A DNA stretch of 64,000 nucleotides from positions 1 to 64,000 of the forward strand of contig JBGAIH010000007.1 in the NCBI GenBank assembly GCA_044225675.1. The letters run 5' to 3'. The translations under genes and the position numbers were made by a program. A model generated the notes under the pieces. The model worked only from the letters and a program-made list of their open reading frames with translations. It made no database searches and was not told the origin of the DNA. Positions 44,166-54,028 of the stretch are shown in pieces. The stretch is from JACMQX01 sp044225675. GTDB taxonomy: Bacteria; Pseudomonadota; Gammaproteobacteria; Burkholderiales; Burkholderiaceae_C. Position 1 is the stretch's first letter; each line of letters begins with the position of its first letter.

Positions 44166-44423
44166 TTACTTGGCAGCGCCGGAAGCGGCAGCAGCAGCGC
44201 CGGAAGCGGCAGCGGCGGCACCGGAGGCAGCAGCAGCAGCGCCAGAGGCGGCAGCAGCGGCGCCGGAAGCGGCGTCAGCGGCCGGAGCGGCAGCAGGGGC
44301 CGGAGCCGGAGCGGGAGCAGCGGCGGGAGCCGGGGCCGGAGCGGGCGCCGGCTCTTCCTTCTTGCCGCAAGCGGCCAGGGCGGCGGCAGCAACCAGGGCT
44401 GCGATGACGAGCGAGTTCTTCAT
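44166..44423 (-). CDS. Small Ala/Pro-rich lipoprotein
   Basis: An 85-aa lipoprotein. The signal and lipobox (ALAAC, Cys at 19) are followed by GKKEEPAP, an alternating Ala/Pro stretch (about 25-48) and four to five copies of a seven-residue unit SGAAAAA to the end. Such tails probably span part of the periplasm or wall. Function unknown. It has the clearest promoter in the window (44538-44567) with a leader of about 100 bases, and an AAGGA site before ATG, so expression may be high. The repeat units suggest copy-number variation between strains. Confidence 0.8.
   Translation of the reverse strand: MKNSLVIAALVAAAALAACGKKEEPAPAPAPAPAAAPAPAPAPAAAPAADAASGAAAAASGAAAAASGAAAAASGAAAAASGAAK
44176..44280. 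repeat. Five tandem 21-base units inside the lipoprotein gene
   Basis: Units begin at 44176, 44197, 44218, 44239 and 44260, each starting GCGCC or GCACC and varying at a few positions (GCGCCGGAAGCGGCAGCAGC is the first 20 bases of unit 1). They encode the SGAAAAA units in frame, so gain or loss of a unit keeps the frame. Confidence 0.85.
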
Positions 44424-44537
44424 TTTCCAGTTTCCTTAATGGACAGACAAAACTTAAATTCTGAAATGCCTTGAAGCCGGTAAACCAACCACTTCGGCAG
44501 AGCATTGCGCTTGTAGGCGAAATGGGCTCAGCCGCTG

Positions 44538-44567
44538 ATTATAGGGTTATTCCGTCAACTCTGACAA
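44538..44567 (-). promoter_or_regulatory. Sigma-70-type promoter of the Ala/Pro-rich lipoprotein gene
   Basis: On the minus strand TTGTCA (44567-44562) and a perfect TATAAT (44543-44538) are 18 bases apart. Transcription would start near 44531, leaving a 5' leader of about 107 bases before the ATG at 44423. A second TTGACG lies too close to the -10 to serve as -35. Confidence 0.75.
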
Positions 44568-44614
44568 ACCCTGACAAGGTGTGAAGAGCTCGGCCGAAGA
44601 CCCGAAAACAACAC

Positions 44615-45124
44615 TCACAGCCCGAGCGTCGTCGCCGGAAAGCCGGGAGAGCTCTTGCGCAGCCATTCATCGAGCGATTCCCGCAGCAGGACGCGCCGAT
44701 CGGGCTCCGCCCCGCAGACGCCGGTGCTGCGCTCCAGGTCGAGCCGCCGCAGCGCCCACACCGGGCTCCAGATGGCGCTCGGAAGCTCCAGCGGATCGGC
44801 CGAGGCACAGCGCCAGCATTCGATGATGTGCGACCAGGTGCGGCGCCAGGTGACGAAGCGCGCGTGGCGCCGTGTCACCTCGTCGTAGCTCCTGGCCAGC
44901 AGGATGAACCGGCGCCCCGAGGCCGACCAGGCCTGCAGCGATTCGGCCACCACGCGCTCGCCCAGCGGCCAGTCCTCGAAATTCGCGTCGCTGAACACGA
45001 TCTCGCGCCAGCCCTCGCGGGCCGCCGTGGCAAGGGCGTCGCGCACCAGCTGCTGGAACTCCGATCTCCCGGCAAACCGGCCCGACGGCAAGGCGCCGGC
45101 GGCAGACAAGGTTTCATCGGGCAT
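44615..45124 (-). CDS. Conserved hypothetical protein, coupled to roxA
   Basis: A 169-aa soluble protein I do not recognise. It is rich in Trp and Arg (for example FVTWRRTWSHIIECWR) with no signal or membrane segment. The part around REGWREIVFSDANFEDWPLG followed by ARSYDEVTRRHARF may form an alpha/beta domain. Its start overlaps the end of roxA by 11 bases, so it is translated from the same message. A link to ribosome oxygenation is possible only by context. Confidence 0.65.
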   Translation of the reverse strand: MPDETLSAAGALPSGRFAGRSEFQQLVRDALATAAREGWREIVFSDANFEDWPLGERVVAESLQAWSASGRRFILLARSYDEVTRRHARFVTWRRTWSHIIECWRCASADPLELPSAIWSPVWALRRLDLERSTGVCGAEPDRRVLLRESLDEWLRKSSPGFPATTLGL

Positions 45125-46232
45125 GAAGCCACCCCGCCTCGATCCAGTCGGCCATCAGCGCCCGGGCGTCCTCGCTGGCGCGCTGCACATCGGACGCAGC
45201 CAGCGCGCGGGTGTCGGCCAGCCGGCGCATCAGCGCGGCATCGCGCCCGGCGGCGCGCCAGCTCTCGCCGTTGACGAAGACATGGCGTGCGTCGTGCATC
45301 ATGCGCGTGCGGCGGTCGAGCGCCACGGCGCCTAGCGCCCGCGGCACACGGCCCGCCTCGAACCAGACGTCGGGCTTGGGCTCGGTCAGGTACTCGCCGA
45401 GCGCACGCGCCAGCGCGTCGCCGTCGGCCAGCACGGCCGCAAGCGCCTTGTGCGCAAAGTCCTGCAGCTGCGGCGGGATCGCACCCGGCGAGTCGGCCGC
45501 CGGCTGGCCGGCGTCGCGGTAAAGCGCCTCGCCCACGAGGTCGCAAGCGTCTTCGGCCAGGCGCTGCAGCAGCTCACGCGCCACCTCGCCGCGCGCCGGA
45601 ACGCGGAATCCCACCGAGTAGGTCATGCACTCGCCCACCGCCACGCCATCATGTGCATAGCCCGGCGGCAGGTAGAGCATGTCGCCTGGCTCCAGCACCC
45701 ATTCCTGTTCGGGCTCGAAATTCGCGAGGATCTTCAGCGGCATGCCTTCGACCAGCGTCAGGTCCTTCTGGGCACTGATGCGCCAGCGGCGCCGCCCATG
45801 GGCCTGCAGCAGGAACACGTCGTAGCTGTCCATGTGCGGGCCCACGCCGCCGCCGTCGGTGGCGTAGCTGATCATGATGTCGTCCAGCCGCGCATCGGGC
45901 ACGAACCGGAACTGGTTGAGCAGACGGTGCACGCCGTCGTCGTGCAGGTCGACGCCCTGCACCAGCAGCGTCCACGCCGCGCGGCTGACGGGCGGCAGCG
46001 AACGCCGTGCGAAGGGGCCGCGCCGCATCTTCCAGCCGCCCTCCCCCTGCGACACCAGCCGCGACTCCACGCCCTCGCGGCCGGCCAGGGCGAACAGTTC
46101 CGCGCGGTCCAGCAGCGGCGTGAAGCCGGGGATCGCGCCACGAACGAGCAAGGGCCTTTTCTGCCAGTGGCGCTTCATGAAGCGCGCGGGACTCAGGCCG
46201 CCCAGCAGCGGCAGGGGTTGGTCTACATCCAT
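45114..46232 (-). CDS. roxA: Ribosomal protein uL16 arginine hydroxylase (RoxA/YcfD-type JmjC oxygenase)
   Basis: A 372-aa 2-oxoglutarate and iron-dependent oxygenase. The N-terminal LLGGLSPARFMKRHWQKRPL is typical of the family. The iron ligands are HxD in GPHMDSYDVF and the distal His in PPGYAHDGVAVG. The C-terminal winged-helix-like region follows. Known: E. coli YcfD hydroxylates an arginine of L16. The gene is divergent from the SlyD-like gene (60 bases between starts) and overlaps the hypothetical gene downstream. Confidence 0.9.
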   Translation of the reverse strand: MDVDQPLPLLGGLSPARFMKRHWQKRPLLVRGAIPGFTPLLDRAELFALAGREGVESRLVSQGEGGWKMRRGPFARRSLPPVSRAAWTLLVQGVDLHDDGVHRLLNQFRFVPDARLDDIMISYATDGGGVGPHMDSYDVFLLQAHGRRRWRISAQKDLTLVEGMPLKILANFEPEQEWVLEPGDMLYLPPGYAHDGVAVGECMTYSVGFRVPARGEVARELLQRLAEDACDLVGEALYRDAGQPAADSPGAIPPQLQDFAHKALAAVLADGDALARALGEYLTEPKPDVWFEAGRVPRALGAVALDRRTRMMHDARHVFVNGESWRAAGRDAALMRRLADTRALAASDVQRASEDARALMADWIEAGWLHAR

Positions 46233-46292
46233 GGTGGATCCGTGGTACGGGCTCGCCGGACTGGCGCGCCTTCAAGCTGCGACAATTCTCCT

Positions 46293-46817
46293 ATGGAAAT
46301 CACCCAACAATGCGTGGTCGCGCTGACCTGGACGCTCAGGGACAGCCTGGGCGATGAGCTGGACGTGCTGGACGAGCCTGTGGAGTTTCTCGTCGGCGGC
46401 GCCGACCTGTTCGAGAAGATCGAGCAGGCCCTGCAGGGTCACGAGCCCGGCGCCCGGCTGGACGTGCACCTGGAGCCGCAGGAAGCGTTTGGCGACTACG
46501 ACGACCAGCTCGTCTTCCTGGAGCCGCGATCACTGTTCCCCGCCGAACTGGAGGAAGGCATGACCATCGAAGGCCATGCCCTGCCGGCCGGCACGCACGC
46601 CGACGCACCGCGCGACGCGCTGTACACCGTCACCGAGATCTACCCCGAGCATGTGGTGCTCGACGGCAACCATCCGCTGGCCGGCATCTCGCTGCGGCTT
46701 TCGCTGCGCGTGGCAGGCGTTCGCGACGCCACGGAGAGCGAGATCGGCCGCGGCTCGGCCGGCACCGGCTTCTTCAAGGTGCAGCCTCAGGCGCCCGGAA
46801 GCGACCTGTTGCACTGA
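46293..46817 (+). CDS. FKBP-type peptidyl-prolyl isomerase (SlyD-like)
   Basis: A 174-aa cytoplasmic isomerase and chaperone. The FKBP core and inserted flap domain are seen (VEFLVGGADLFEKIEQAL, DVHLEPQEAFGDYDDQLV). The long histidine/cysteine-rich metal-binding tail of E. coli SlyD is absent; the C-terminus is only KVQPQAPGSDLLH, so nickel handling is unlikely. The ATG at 46293 begins the usual MEITQQCVV. Confidence 0.9.
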   Translation: MEITQQCVVALTWTLRDSLGDELDVLDEPVEFLVGGADLFEKIEQALQGHEPGARLDVHLEPQEAFGDYDDQLVFLEPRSLFPAELEEGMTIEGHALPAGTHADAPRDALYTVTEIYPEHVVLDGNHPLAGISLRLSLRVAGVRDATESEIGRGSAGTGFFKVQPQAPGSDLLH

Positions 46818-46847
46818 CGTCTGGCTTGAGCGGGCTGCGGACGCAGC

Positions 46848-46873
46848 AAGGGCGGCTGCAGGCAGCCGCCCTT
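46848..46873. terminator. Hairpin between convergent genes, possible terminator
   Basis: Stem AAGGGCGGCTG / CAGCCGCCCTT (11 bp) with loop CAGG, placed between the stop codons of the SlyD-like and glycine-zipper genes. The flanks lack a real T-run, so termination would be weak or would need Rho. Confidence 0.5.
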
Positions 46874-46919
46874 CCATGCTCTTTCCTGCGAGGCCGTCTG
46901 GCCCAGCAGCCAGGCATCC

Positions 46920-47441
46920 TTACATGCGATAGACCACGCCGTTTTCGATGCGCACGCGGTCACCCGGTCGCAGATCGCCCGGCGTGCTCATGTCGTAGCT
47001 GCGCGTGGCACCGTTGTCCACACGCACCGAGACCCGGTAGGTGTCGACGGTCTGCGTGCTGTTGTTGCGGCCGATGGCGTTGCCTGCAACGGCGCCGCCC
47101 ACCACACCGGCAGCGGTTGCGACGTCACGTCCCGAGCCCTTGCCGATCTGGTTGCCCAGCACGCCGCCCACGATGCCGCCGATCACGGCACCCGCTGCGG
47201 AGTTCTCACGCGGCTGCTGGGTGCGGATCACCTCGACGCCGGTGACGCGGCCATATTCGACGTACGCCTGCTGGCTGCCATAGCCGCCGGCGGGATAGCC
47301 CTGCTGCGAGGGGTACGAGCTTTGCGGGTAGGCCGGATAGGACGACGACTGCTGCACGGGCGTCGGCGAAGCGCAGGCGGCCAGCGTGGCCACGGCAACG
47401 GCGGCGGTGACGGCGGATGCAATGCGGGAAATCGGGTTCAT
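46920..47441 (-). CDS. Glycine zipper 2TM-domain outer membrane lipoprotein
   Basis: A 173-aa lipoprotein of the SlyB/PcpY type. Lipobox TLAAC, then a Tyr/Ser/Pro/Gln-rich linker, a conserved VTGVEVIRT segment, and a glycine-zipper helix pair (AAGAVIGGIVGGVLGNQIG and AAGVVGGAVAGNAIG). The C-terminal part ends RPGDRVRIENGVVYRM. The family is tied to outer membrane stability and magnesium or stress responses. AGGAGAAG stands before the ATG. The 172-base gap to dut holds a GGCGCC-armed inverted repeat but no gene. Confidence 0.88.
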   Translation of the reverse strand: MNPISRIASAVTAAVAVATLAACASPTPVQQSSSYPAYPQSSYPSQQGYPAGGYGSQQAYVEYGRVTGVEVIRTQQPRENSAAGAVIGGIVGGVLGNQIGKGSGRDVATAAGVVGGAVAGNAIGRNNSTQTVDTYRVSVRVDNGATRSYDMSTPGDLRPGDRVRIENGVVYRM

Positions 47442-47613
47442 GGAACTTCTCCTGTTGAGCTGATCAGGACGACAACGCCGCCCTTGAACCTCGATTAAAG
47501 GCGCCTTGCCGGTGGCGCCGCATCGGGAGGCGCGCCATCACCCTGTCGGGCGGGCCCGCTGACCCCTGTAGGAGAAAGACGACGTCCGGCCCCTGCGCGC
47601 GCCGGGGCGCAAC

Positions 47614-48063
47614 TCAGGCCTTGCCAGTGGAGCCGTAGCCGCCCTCGCCGCGCTGGCTGGCGGGAAACTCGGTGACGACATTGAATCGCGCCTGCACCAC
47701 GGGCACGATCACCAGTTGCGCGATGCGCTCCATCGGCTCGATGGTGAAAGGCACGTCGCTTCGGTTCCAGGCGCTGACCATCAACTGGCCCTGGTAGTCG
47801 CTGTCGATCAAGCCCACGAGATTGCCGAGCACGATGCCGTGCTTGTGGCCCAGCCCCGAGCGCGGCAGGATCAGCGCCGCATAGGCCGGGTCGGCCAGAT
47901 GGATCGCGATGCCGGTGGGCACCAGTTGCCAGGCATTGGCAGCCAGGGTGAGCGGGCCATCGAGGCAGGCTCGCAGGTCGAGGCCGGCGCTGCCGGGCGT
48001 GGCATAGGCAGGCAGCTGGTCCGCCAGGCGCGGATCGATGATCTTGACGTCGAGGTTCATCAT
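47614..48063 (-). CDS. dut: dUTP diphosphatase
   Basis: Hydrolyses dUTP to dUMP and pyrophosphate, keeping uracil out of DNA. All five trimeric dUTPase motifs are present: ATPGSAGLDLRA, RSGLGHKHGI, GLIDSDYQG, MERIAQLVI and RGEGGYGSTG. Length 149 aa. The start has two ATGs in a row (48063 and 48060); the first overlaps the coaBC stop as ATGA. coaBC-dut is a widely conserved order. Confidence 0.97.
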   Translation of the reverse strand: MMNLDVKIIDPRLADQLPAYATPGSAGLDLRACLDGPLTLAANAWQLVPTGIAIHLADPAYAALILPRSGLGHKHGIVLGNLVGLIDSDYQGQLMVSAWNRSDVPFTIEPMERIAQLVIVPVVQARFNVVTEFPASQRGEGGYGSTGKA

Positions 48064-49274
48064 GCGTGAAGGCGCCGCGCTATGTCGGCAACGAGTTGGC
48101 GCGCCAGCACCAGCTTGGAGGCGCGCGGAATTTCCTGCGTGCCCTGCTCATCGACCAGCAGCAGGGCGTTGTCGTCCCGGCCGAACGTGGCCGGGCCGAT
48201 GTTGCCCACCAGCAGCGGCACGCCCTTGCGCTCCCGCTTGGCCTGCGCATGGGCCACGAGGTCATGGCTTTCGGCGGCGAAGCCGACGCAATACAGCGCG
48301 CGCGACACGGCGCGCGGCGACTTCGCCACGGTCGCAAGAATGTCGGGGTTTTCGGTGAAGCTCAGCTCGGGGGTTCTGCCCGAGCCGTCCTTCTTGATCT
48401 TCTGCTCGCTGGCCGAGGCAGGACGCCAGTCCGCCACGGCCGCAGCCGCAATGAACACCGTCGCGCCTTCCACATGCGCCAGCGTCGCTGCCAGCATGTC
48501 GCGCGCCGACTTCACGTCGACCCGCGTCACGCCGCGCGGCGTGGCGACCGACACCGGCCCTGCCACGAGCGTGACCTCGGCGCCGGCCTCGCGCGCCGCG
48601 CGGGCAATGGCAAAGCCCATCTTGCCGCTCGACAGGTTGGTGATGCCGCGCACCGGATCGATGGCCTCGTAGGTGGGCCCCGCCGTCACCAGCACCCGCT
48701 GGCCGGCCAGCGTCTTGGGCTGGAAGAAGGCCACGATATCCTCGACCAGCTGCGCCGGCTCCAGCATGCGGCCGTCCCCAGTCTCGCCGCAGGCCTGAAA
48801 TCCGCTGCCCACGCCCAGGATCGTGGCGCCATCGTCCGCCAGCTGCGCCATGTTGCGCTGCGTGGCCGGATGCGCCCACATCTCGCGGTTCATCGCCGGC
48901 GCGATCAGCAGCGGCACGCGGACGATCGGACGGGCCAGGCACATCAGGCTCAGCAGATCGTCCGCCCGCCCATGCACCAGCCGCGCCATGAAATCGGCAC
49001 TGCAGGGCGCAATAAGCACCGCGTCGGCCTCGCGGCTCAGATTGATGTGCGGCATGTTGTTGGGCTCGCGCGCGTCCCATTGCGAGGTATACACCGGCCG
49101 ATTGCTCAGCGCCTGCATCGTCACCGGCGTGATGAACTGCTCCGCCGCCTCCGTCATCACCACCTGCACCGTCGCCCCGGCCTTCACCAGCCCCCGGCAC
49201 AGCTCCGCCGCCTTGTAACAGGCAACGCCACCCGTGAGCCCCAAAACAAAATGCCTGCCCGCAAGATCATCCAT
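48060..49274 (-). CDS. coaBC: Bifunctional phosphopantothenoylcysteine decarboxylase/phosphopantothenate-cysteine ligase
   Basis: Performs two steps of coenzyme A synthesis. The N-terminal flavoprotein CoaC part (to about residue 190) has LGLTGGVACYKAAEL, the catalytic His in NMPHINLSREAD and PAMNREMW. The CoaB ligase part has VLVTAGPTYEAIDPVRGITN, SSGKMG and KKDG. Length 404 aa. It leads the two-gene operon with dut and is divergent from pyrG, with a 281-base gap that carries a hairpin cluster. Confidence 0.96.
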   Translation of the reverse strand: MDDLAGRHFVLGLTGGVACYKAAELCRGLVKAGATVQVVMTEAAEQFITPVTMQALSNRPVYTSQWDAREPNNMPHINLSREADAVLIAPCSADFMARLVHGRADDLLSLMCLARPIVRVPLLIAPAMNREMWAHPATQRNMAQLADDGATILGVGSGFQACGETGDGRMLEPAQLVEDIVAFFQPKTLAGQRVLVTAGPTYEAIDPVRGITNLSSGKMGFAIARAAREAGAEVTLVAGPVSVATPRGVTRVDVKSARDMLAATLAHVEGATVFIAAAAVADWRPASASEQKIKKDGSGRTPELSFTENPDILATVAKSPRAVSRALYCVGFAAESHDLVAHAQAKRERKGVPLLVGNIGPATFGRDDNALLLVDEQGTQEIPRASKLVLARQLVADIARRLHA

Positions 49275-49425
49275 GGCGCGATGTTACGTGAAGCGCCCGC
49301 AGAAACGACCCACCGGAGGGGCACCGCTCCGAAGAGGCTGGCCTCGGCCACGCAAGTCCAGACCCAAAGTCCGGCCCTCGCAGGGCAAGCGCAGCGAAGC
49401 CCCTTCGTGAGCACAGGCCGCGCCG

Positions 49426-49481
49426 GGCCGCCCCAAGCGGCCGCGCGCCCCCCAGTGGGGGGAGGCGGCGCAAAGCGCCGC
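49426..49481. repeat. Cluster of three GC-rich hairpins (REP-like)
   Basis: Three consecutive inverted repeats: GGCCGC/GCGGCC (49426-49442), CCCCCC-AGT-GGGGGG (49448-49462) and GCGGCGC-AAA-GCGCCGC (49465-49481). They lie in the coaBC-pyrG intergenic region just before the pyrG promoter. Similar GC-rich stem-loop strings are common between genes in Comamonadaceae. This may be a dispersed repeat element; no second copy was noticed in the window. Confidence 0.55.
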
Positions 49482-49507
49482 TTCGGGGGGCGTCCTTCCC
49501 CACCTCC

Positions 49508-49513
49508 TATAAT
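49508..49513 (+). promoter_or_regulatory. pyrG: Likely -10 box of the pyrG promoter
   Basis: A perfect TATAAT lies 42 bases before the pyrG ATG. No good -35 hexamer is seen 16-18 bases upstream, where the sequence is G-rich. A TTTT run follows at 49518-49521, near where transcription would begin. Confidence 0.5.
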
Positions 49514-49555
49514 CCCGTTTTACCACCTCCACGGGAATTGCGTCCCGACCCTGAC

Positions 49556-51232
<1,677 letters not shown>

Positions 51233-51235
51233 CCG

Positions 51236-52093
51236 ATGAAGCTGTGCCACTTCGAAGCCGGCCTCGACCAGCCCTTCTTTCTGATCGCGGGACCGTGCGT
51301 GGTCGAGTCCGAGCAGCTGCAGATGGACACCGCCGGCACGCTCAGGGAGATCACGGCCGCGCTGGGCATCCCTTTCATCTTCAAGAGCAGCTACGACAAG
51401 GCCAACCGCTCGTCGGGCACCAGCTTTCGCGGGCCGGGCATGCAAAAGGGCCTGGAAATCCTGGCCAAGGTCCGGCGTGAGCTGGGCGTGCCCGTGCTGA
51501 CCGACGTGCACACCGAGGCCGAGATCGCTGAAGTTGCCCAGGTGGTGGACGTGCTGCAGACGCCGGCCTTCCTGTGCCGCCAGACCGACTTCATCCGCGC
51601 CGTGGCGCAGTCGGGCAAGCCGGTGAACATCAAGAAGGGCCAGTTCCTCGCACCGGGCGACATGAAGAACGTGATCGACAAGGCCCGTGCCGCCGCGCGC
51701 GAGAAGGGCCTGCCCGAAGACAGCTTCATGGCGTGCGAGCGCGGCGCGAGCTTCGGCTACAACAATCTGGTGAGCGACATGCGCTCGCTGGCCATCATGC
51801 GCGAGACTGGCGCGCCCGTGGTGTTCGACGCCACGCATTCGGTGCAGCTGCCGGGTGGCAACGGCACCAGTTCGGGCGGCCAGCGCGAGATGGTACCGGT
51901 GCTCGCGCGTGCGGCCGTCGCCGTGGGCGTCGCCGGGCTGTTCATGGAAACCCATCCGGATCCGGCCAACGCGATGAGCGACGGACCCAACGCGGTGCCC
52001 CTCAAGCACATGAAGGCCCTGCTCGAAACGCTGGTGGCCCTCGACCGCGTCACCAAGAAGAGCGGCTACCTTGAAAACAATTTCGGAGCCTGA
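51236..52093 (+). CDS. kdsA: 3-deoxy-8-phosphooctulonate synthase
   Basis: Condenses phosphoenolpyruvate with arabinose 5-phosphate to KDO 8-phosphate for lipopolysaccharide. The 285-aa TIM-barrel shows IAGPCVVESEQ, KSSYDKANRSSGTSFRGPG, FDATHSVQLPGG and METHPDPANAMSDGPN. It is tightly linked to pyrG (3 bases) and to the DUF1330 gene (4 bases); CTP from PyrG is later used to activate KDO, so the linkage makes metabolic sense. Confidence 0.98.
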   Translation: MKLCHFEAGLDQPFFLIAGPCVVESEQLQMDTAGTLREITAALGIPFIFKSSYDKANRSSGTSFRGPGMQKGLEILAKVRRELGVPVLTDVHTEAEIAEVAQVVDVLQTPAFLCRQTDFIRAVAQSGKPVNIKKGQFLAPGDMKNVIDKARAAAREKGLPEDSFMACERGASFGYNNLVSDMRSLAIMRETGAPVVFDATHSVQLPGGNGTSSGGQREMVPVLARAAVAVGVAGLFMETHPDPANAMSDGPNAVPLKHMKALLETLVALDRVTKKSGYLENNFGA

Positions 52094-52097
52094 CCCC

Positions 52098-52388
52098 GTG
52101 CCCAGCGCCTACATCCTTGCCAACGTCCGCGTCACCAACCCCGAGCAGTACGAGGAGTACCGCAAACTCTCCACCCTCGCCATGAAGGCGCACGGCGCCG
52201 AGGTCTGCGTGCGCGGCGGCAAGGTCGATGTGCTCGAAGGCGACTGGACGCCCGAGCGCGTCGTGCTGCTGAAGTTTCCGTCGCTGGAGGCCGCGCGGGC
52301 CTTCAACGACTCCGCCGAGTACGGCGCCGCGCGCAAGGCGCGCCAGGGCGCGGCCGTGATGCGCATGGTGCTGATCGAAGGCGTCTGA
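52098..52388 (+). CDS. DUF1330 domain-containing protein
   Basis: A 96-aa ferredoxin-like (dimeric alpha-beta barrel) protein filling one DUF1330 domain (SAYILANVRVTNPEQYEEYR, LLKFPSLEAARAFNDS). Biochemical role unknown. The GTG start at 52098 lies 4 bases after kdsA; the frame also opens upstream inside kdsA at a TTG, but the domain begins here. A DUF1330 gene between kdsA and eno is usual in this family of bacteria. Confidence 0.88.
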   Translation: MPSAYILANVRVTNPEQYEEYRKLSTLAMKAHGAEVCVRGGKVDVLEGDWTPERVVLLKFPSLEAARAFNDSAEYGAARKARQGAAVMRMVLIEGV

Positions 52389-52423
52389 GAACCGTTTATC
52401 AACTTGCAAGAGACTGAAGAAAA

Positions 52424-53707
52424 ATGAGCGCAATCGTAGACATCGTCGGCCGCGAGATCCTCGACAGCCGCGGCAATCCCACCGTCGAATGCGACGTCCT
52501 GCTGGAGTCCGGCACCATGGGCCGCGCGGCCGTGCCCTCGGGCGCGTCGACCGGCAGCCGCGAGGCCATCGAGCTGCGCGACGGCGACAAGAGCCGCTAC
52601 CTGGGCAAGGGCGTGCTCAAGGCCGTGGAGCACATCAACACCGAGATCTCCGAGGCCGTGCTCGGCCTGGACGCCTCCGAGCAGGCCTTCCTCGACAAGA
52701 CCCTGATCGACCTGGACGGCACCGAGAACAAGTCGCGCCTGGGCGCCAATGCCATGCTGGCCGTGTCGATGGCCGTGGCCCGCGCCGCGGCCGAAGAGTC
52801 GGGCCTGCCGCTCTACCGCTACTTCGGCGGCATGGGCAGCGTGCAGATGCCCGTGCCGATGATGAACGTCGTCAACGGCGGCGCGCACGCCAACAACAAC
52901 CTGGACCTGCAGGAGCTGATGATCATCCCCGTGGGCGCGCCGAGCTTCCGCGAGGCGGTGCGCTATGGCGCCGAGGTGTTCCACGCGCTCAAGAAGATCA
53001 TCCATGACAAGGGCATGAGCATCGCGGTCGGCGACGAGGGTGGCTTCGCCCCCAACGTGCCCAACCACGAGGCCGCGATCCAGATGATCCTGGAAGCGAT
53101 CGACAAGGCTGGCTTCGTGGCCGGCGAGCAGATCGCCCTGGGCCTGGACTGCGCCGCCAGCGAGTTCTACAAGGACGGCAAGTACCACCTGGAGGCCGAA
53201 GGCCTGACCCTCAGTGCCGAGGAATGGACCAACATCCTGGCCACCTGGGTCGACAAGTACCCGATCATCTCCATCGAGGACGGCATGGCCGAAGGCGACT
53301 GGGACGGCTGGAAGGTGCTCACCGAGCGCCTGGGCCAGAAGGTGCAGCTGGTGGGCGACGACCTCTTCGTCACCAACACCAAGATCCTCAAGGAAGGCAT
53401 CGACAAGCGCATCGCCAACTCGATCCTCATCAAGATCAACCAGATCGGCACGCTCACCGAGACCTTCGCCGCCATCGAGATGGCCAAGCGCGCCGGCTAC
53501 ACGGCCGTGATCAGCCACCGCTCGGGCGAAACCGAAGACAGCACCATCGCCGACATCGCCGTGGGCACCAACGCGGGCCAGATCAAGACCGGCTCGCTCA
53601 GCCGCTCCGACCGCATGGCCAAGTACAACCAGCTGCTGCGCATCGAGGAAGACCTGGGCGAGATCGCCAGCTACCCCGGCCGCGCGGCCTTCTACAACCT
53701 GCGCTGA
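52424..53707 (+). CDS. eno: Enolase
   Basis: Interconverts 2-phosphoglycerate and phosphoenolpyruvate in glycolysis. The 427-aa protein carries GREILDSRGNPTVE, GASTGSREAIELRDGD, magnesium ligands in SIEDGMAEGDWDGW, the catalytic glutamates in VGDEGGFAPN and the lysine/His region SHRSGETEDSTIAD. Phosphoenolpyruvate is also the KdsA substrate, in line with the shared operon. Confidence 0.99.
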   Translation: MSAIVDIVGREILDSRGNPTVECDVLLESGTMGRAAVPSGASTGSREAIELRDGDKSRYLGKGVLKAVEHINTEISEAVLGLDASEQAFLDKTLIDLDGTENKSRLGANAMLAVSMAVARAAAEESGLPLYRYFGGMGSVQMPVPMMNVVNGGAHANNNLDLQELMIIPVGAPSFREAVRYGAEVFHALKKIIHDKGMSIAVGDEGGFAPNVPNHEAAIQMILEAIDKAGFVAGEQIALGLDCAASEFYKDGKYHLEAEGLTLSAEEWTNILATWVDKYPIISIEDGMAEGDWDGWKVLTERLGQKVQLVGDDLFVTNTKILKEGIDKRIANSILIKINQIGTLTETFAAIEMAKRAGYTAVISHRSGETEDSTIADIAVGTNAGQIKTGSLSRSDRMAKYNQLLRIEEDLGEIASYPGRAAFYNLR

Positions 53708-53715
53708 CCCCGCCC

Positions 53716-53994
53716 ATGGCCCGCCGCGCCGTCCCCGCCATCCTCATCGCGCTGCTGCTCGTGCTGCATGCGCAACTGTGGTTCGGCCGGGGCAGCGTGA
53801 GCAGTGTGGCGCGCATGCAGGACAGGCTCGAAGCCCAGCGCGCCGCCAACGCCCAGGCGCAGCAGGCCAATGACCGGCTCGCTTCCGAGGTCCGCGACCT
53901 CAAGGAGGGGCTCGACATGGTCGAGGAGAAGGCCCGGATGGAGCTGGGCATGGTGCGCCCCAACGAGATCTACGTGCAGATCGCGCGGCGCTGA
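53716..53994 (+). CDS. ftsB: Cell division protein FtsB
   Basis: A 92-aa bitopic division protein that forms a complex with FtsL and FtsQ at the septum. A short cytoplasmic start, one transmembrane helix (about 5-22, AVPAILIALLLVLHAQLWF), then a coiled coil (about 30-75) with the conserved NDRLASEVRDLKEG, and a C-terminus with ARMELGMVRPNEIYVQ. It starts 8 bases after eno; eno-ftsB is a conserved pair in beta- and gammaproteobacteria. Confidence 0.95.
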   Translation: MARRAVPAILIALLLVLHAQLWFGRGSVSSVARMQDRLEAQRAANAQAQQANDRLASEVRDLKEGLDMVEEKARMELGMVRPNEIYVQIARR

Positions 53995-54028
53995 GCCGCT
54001 GCCCCGCGCGCCTGCCCGTCCGCCGCCC

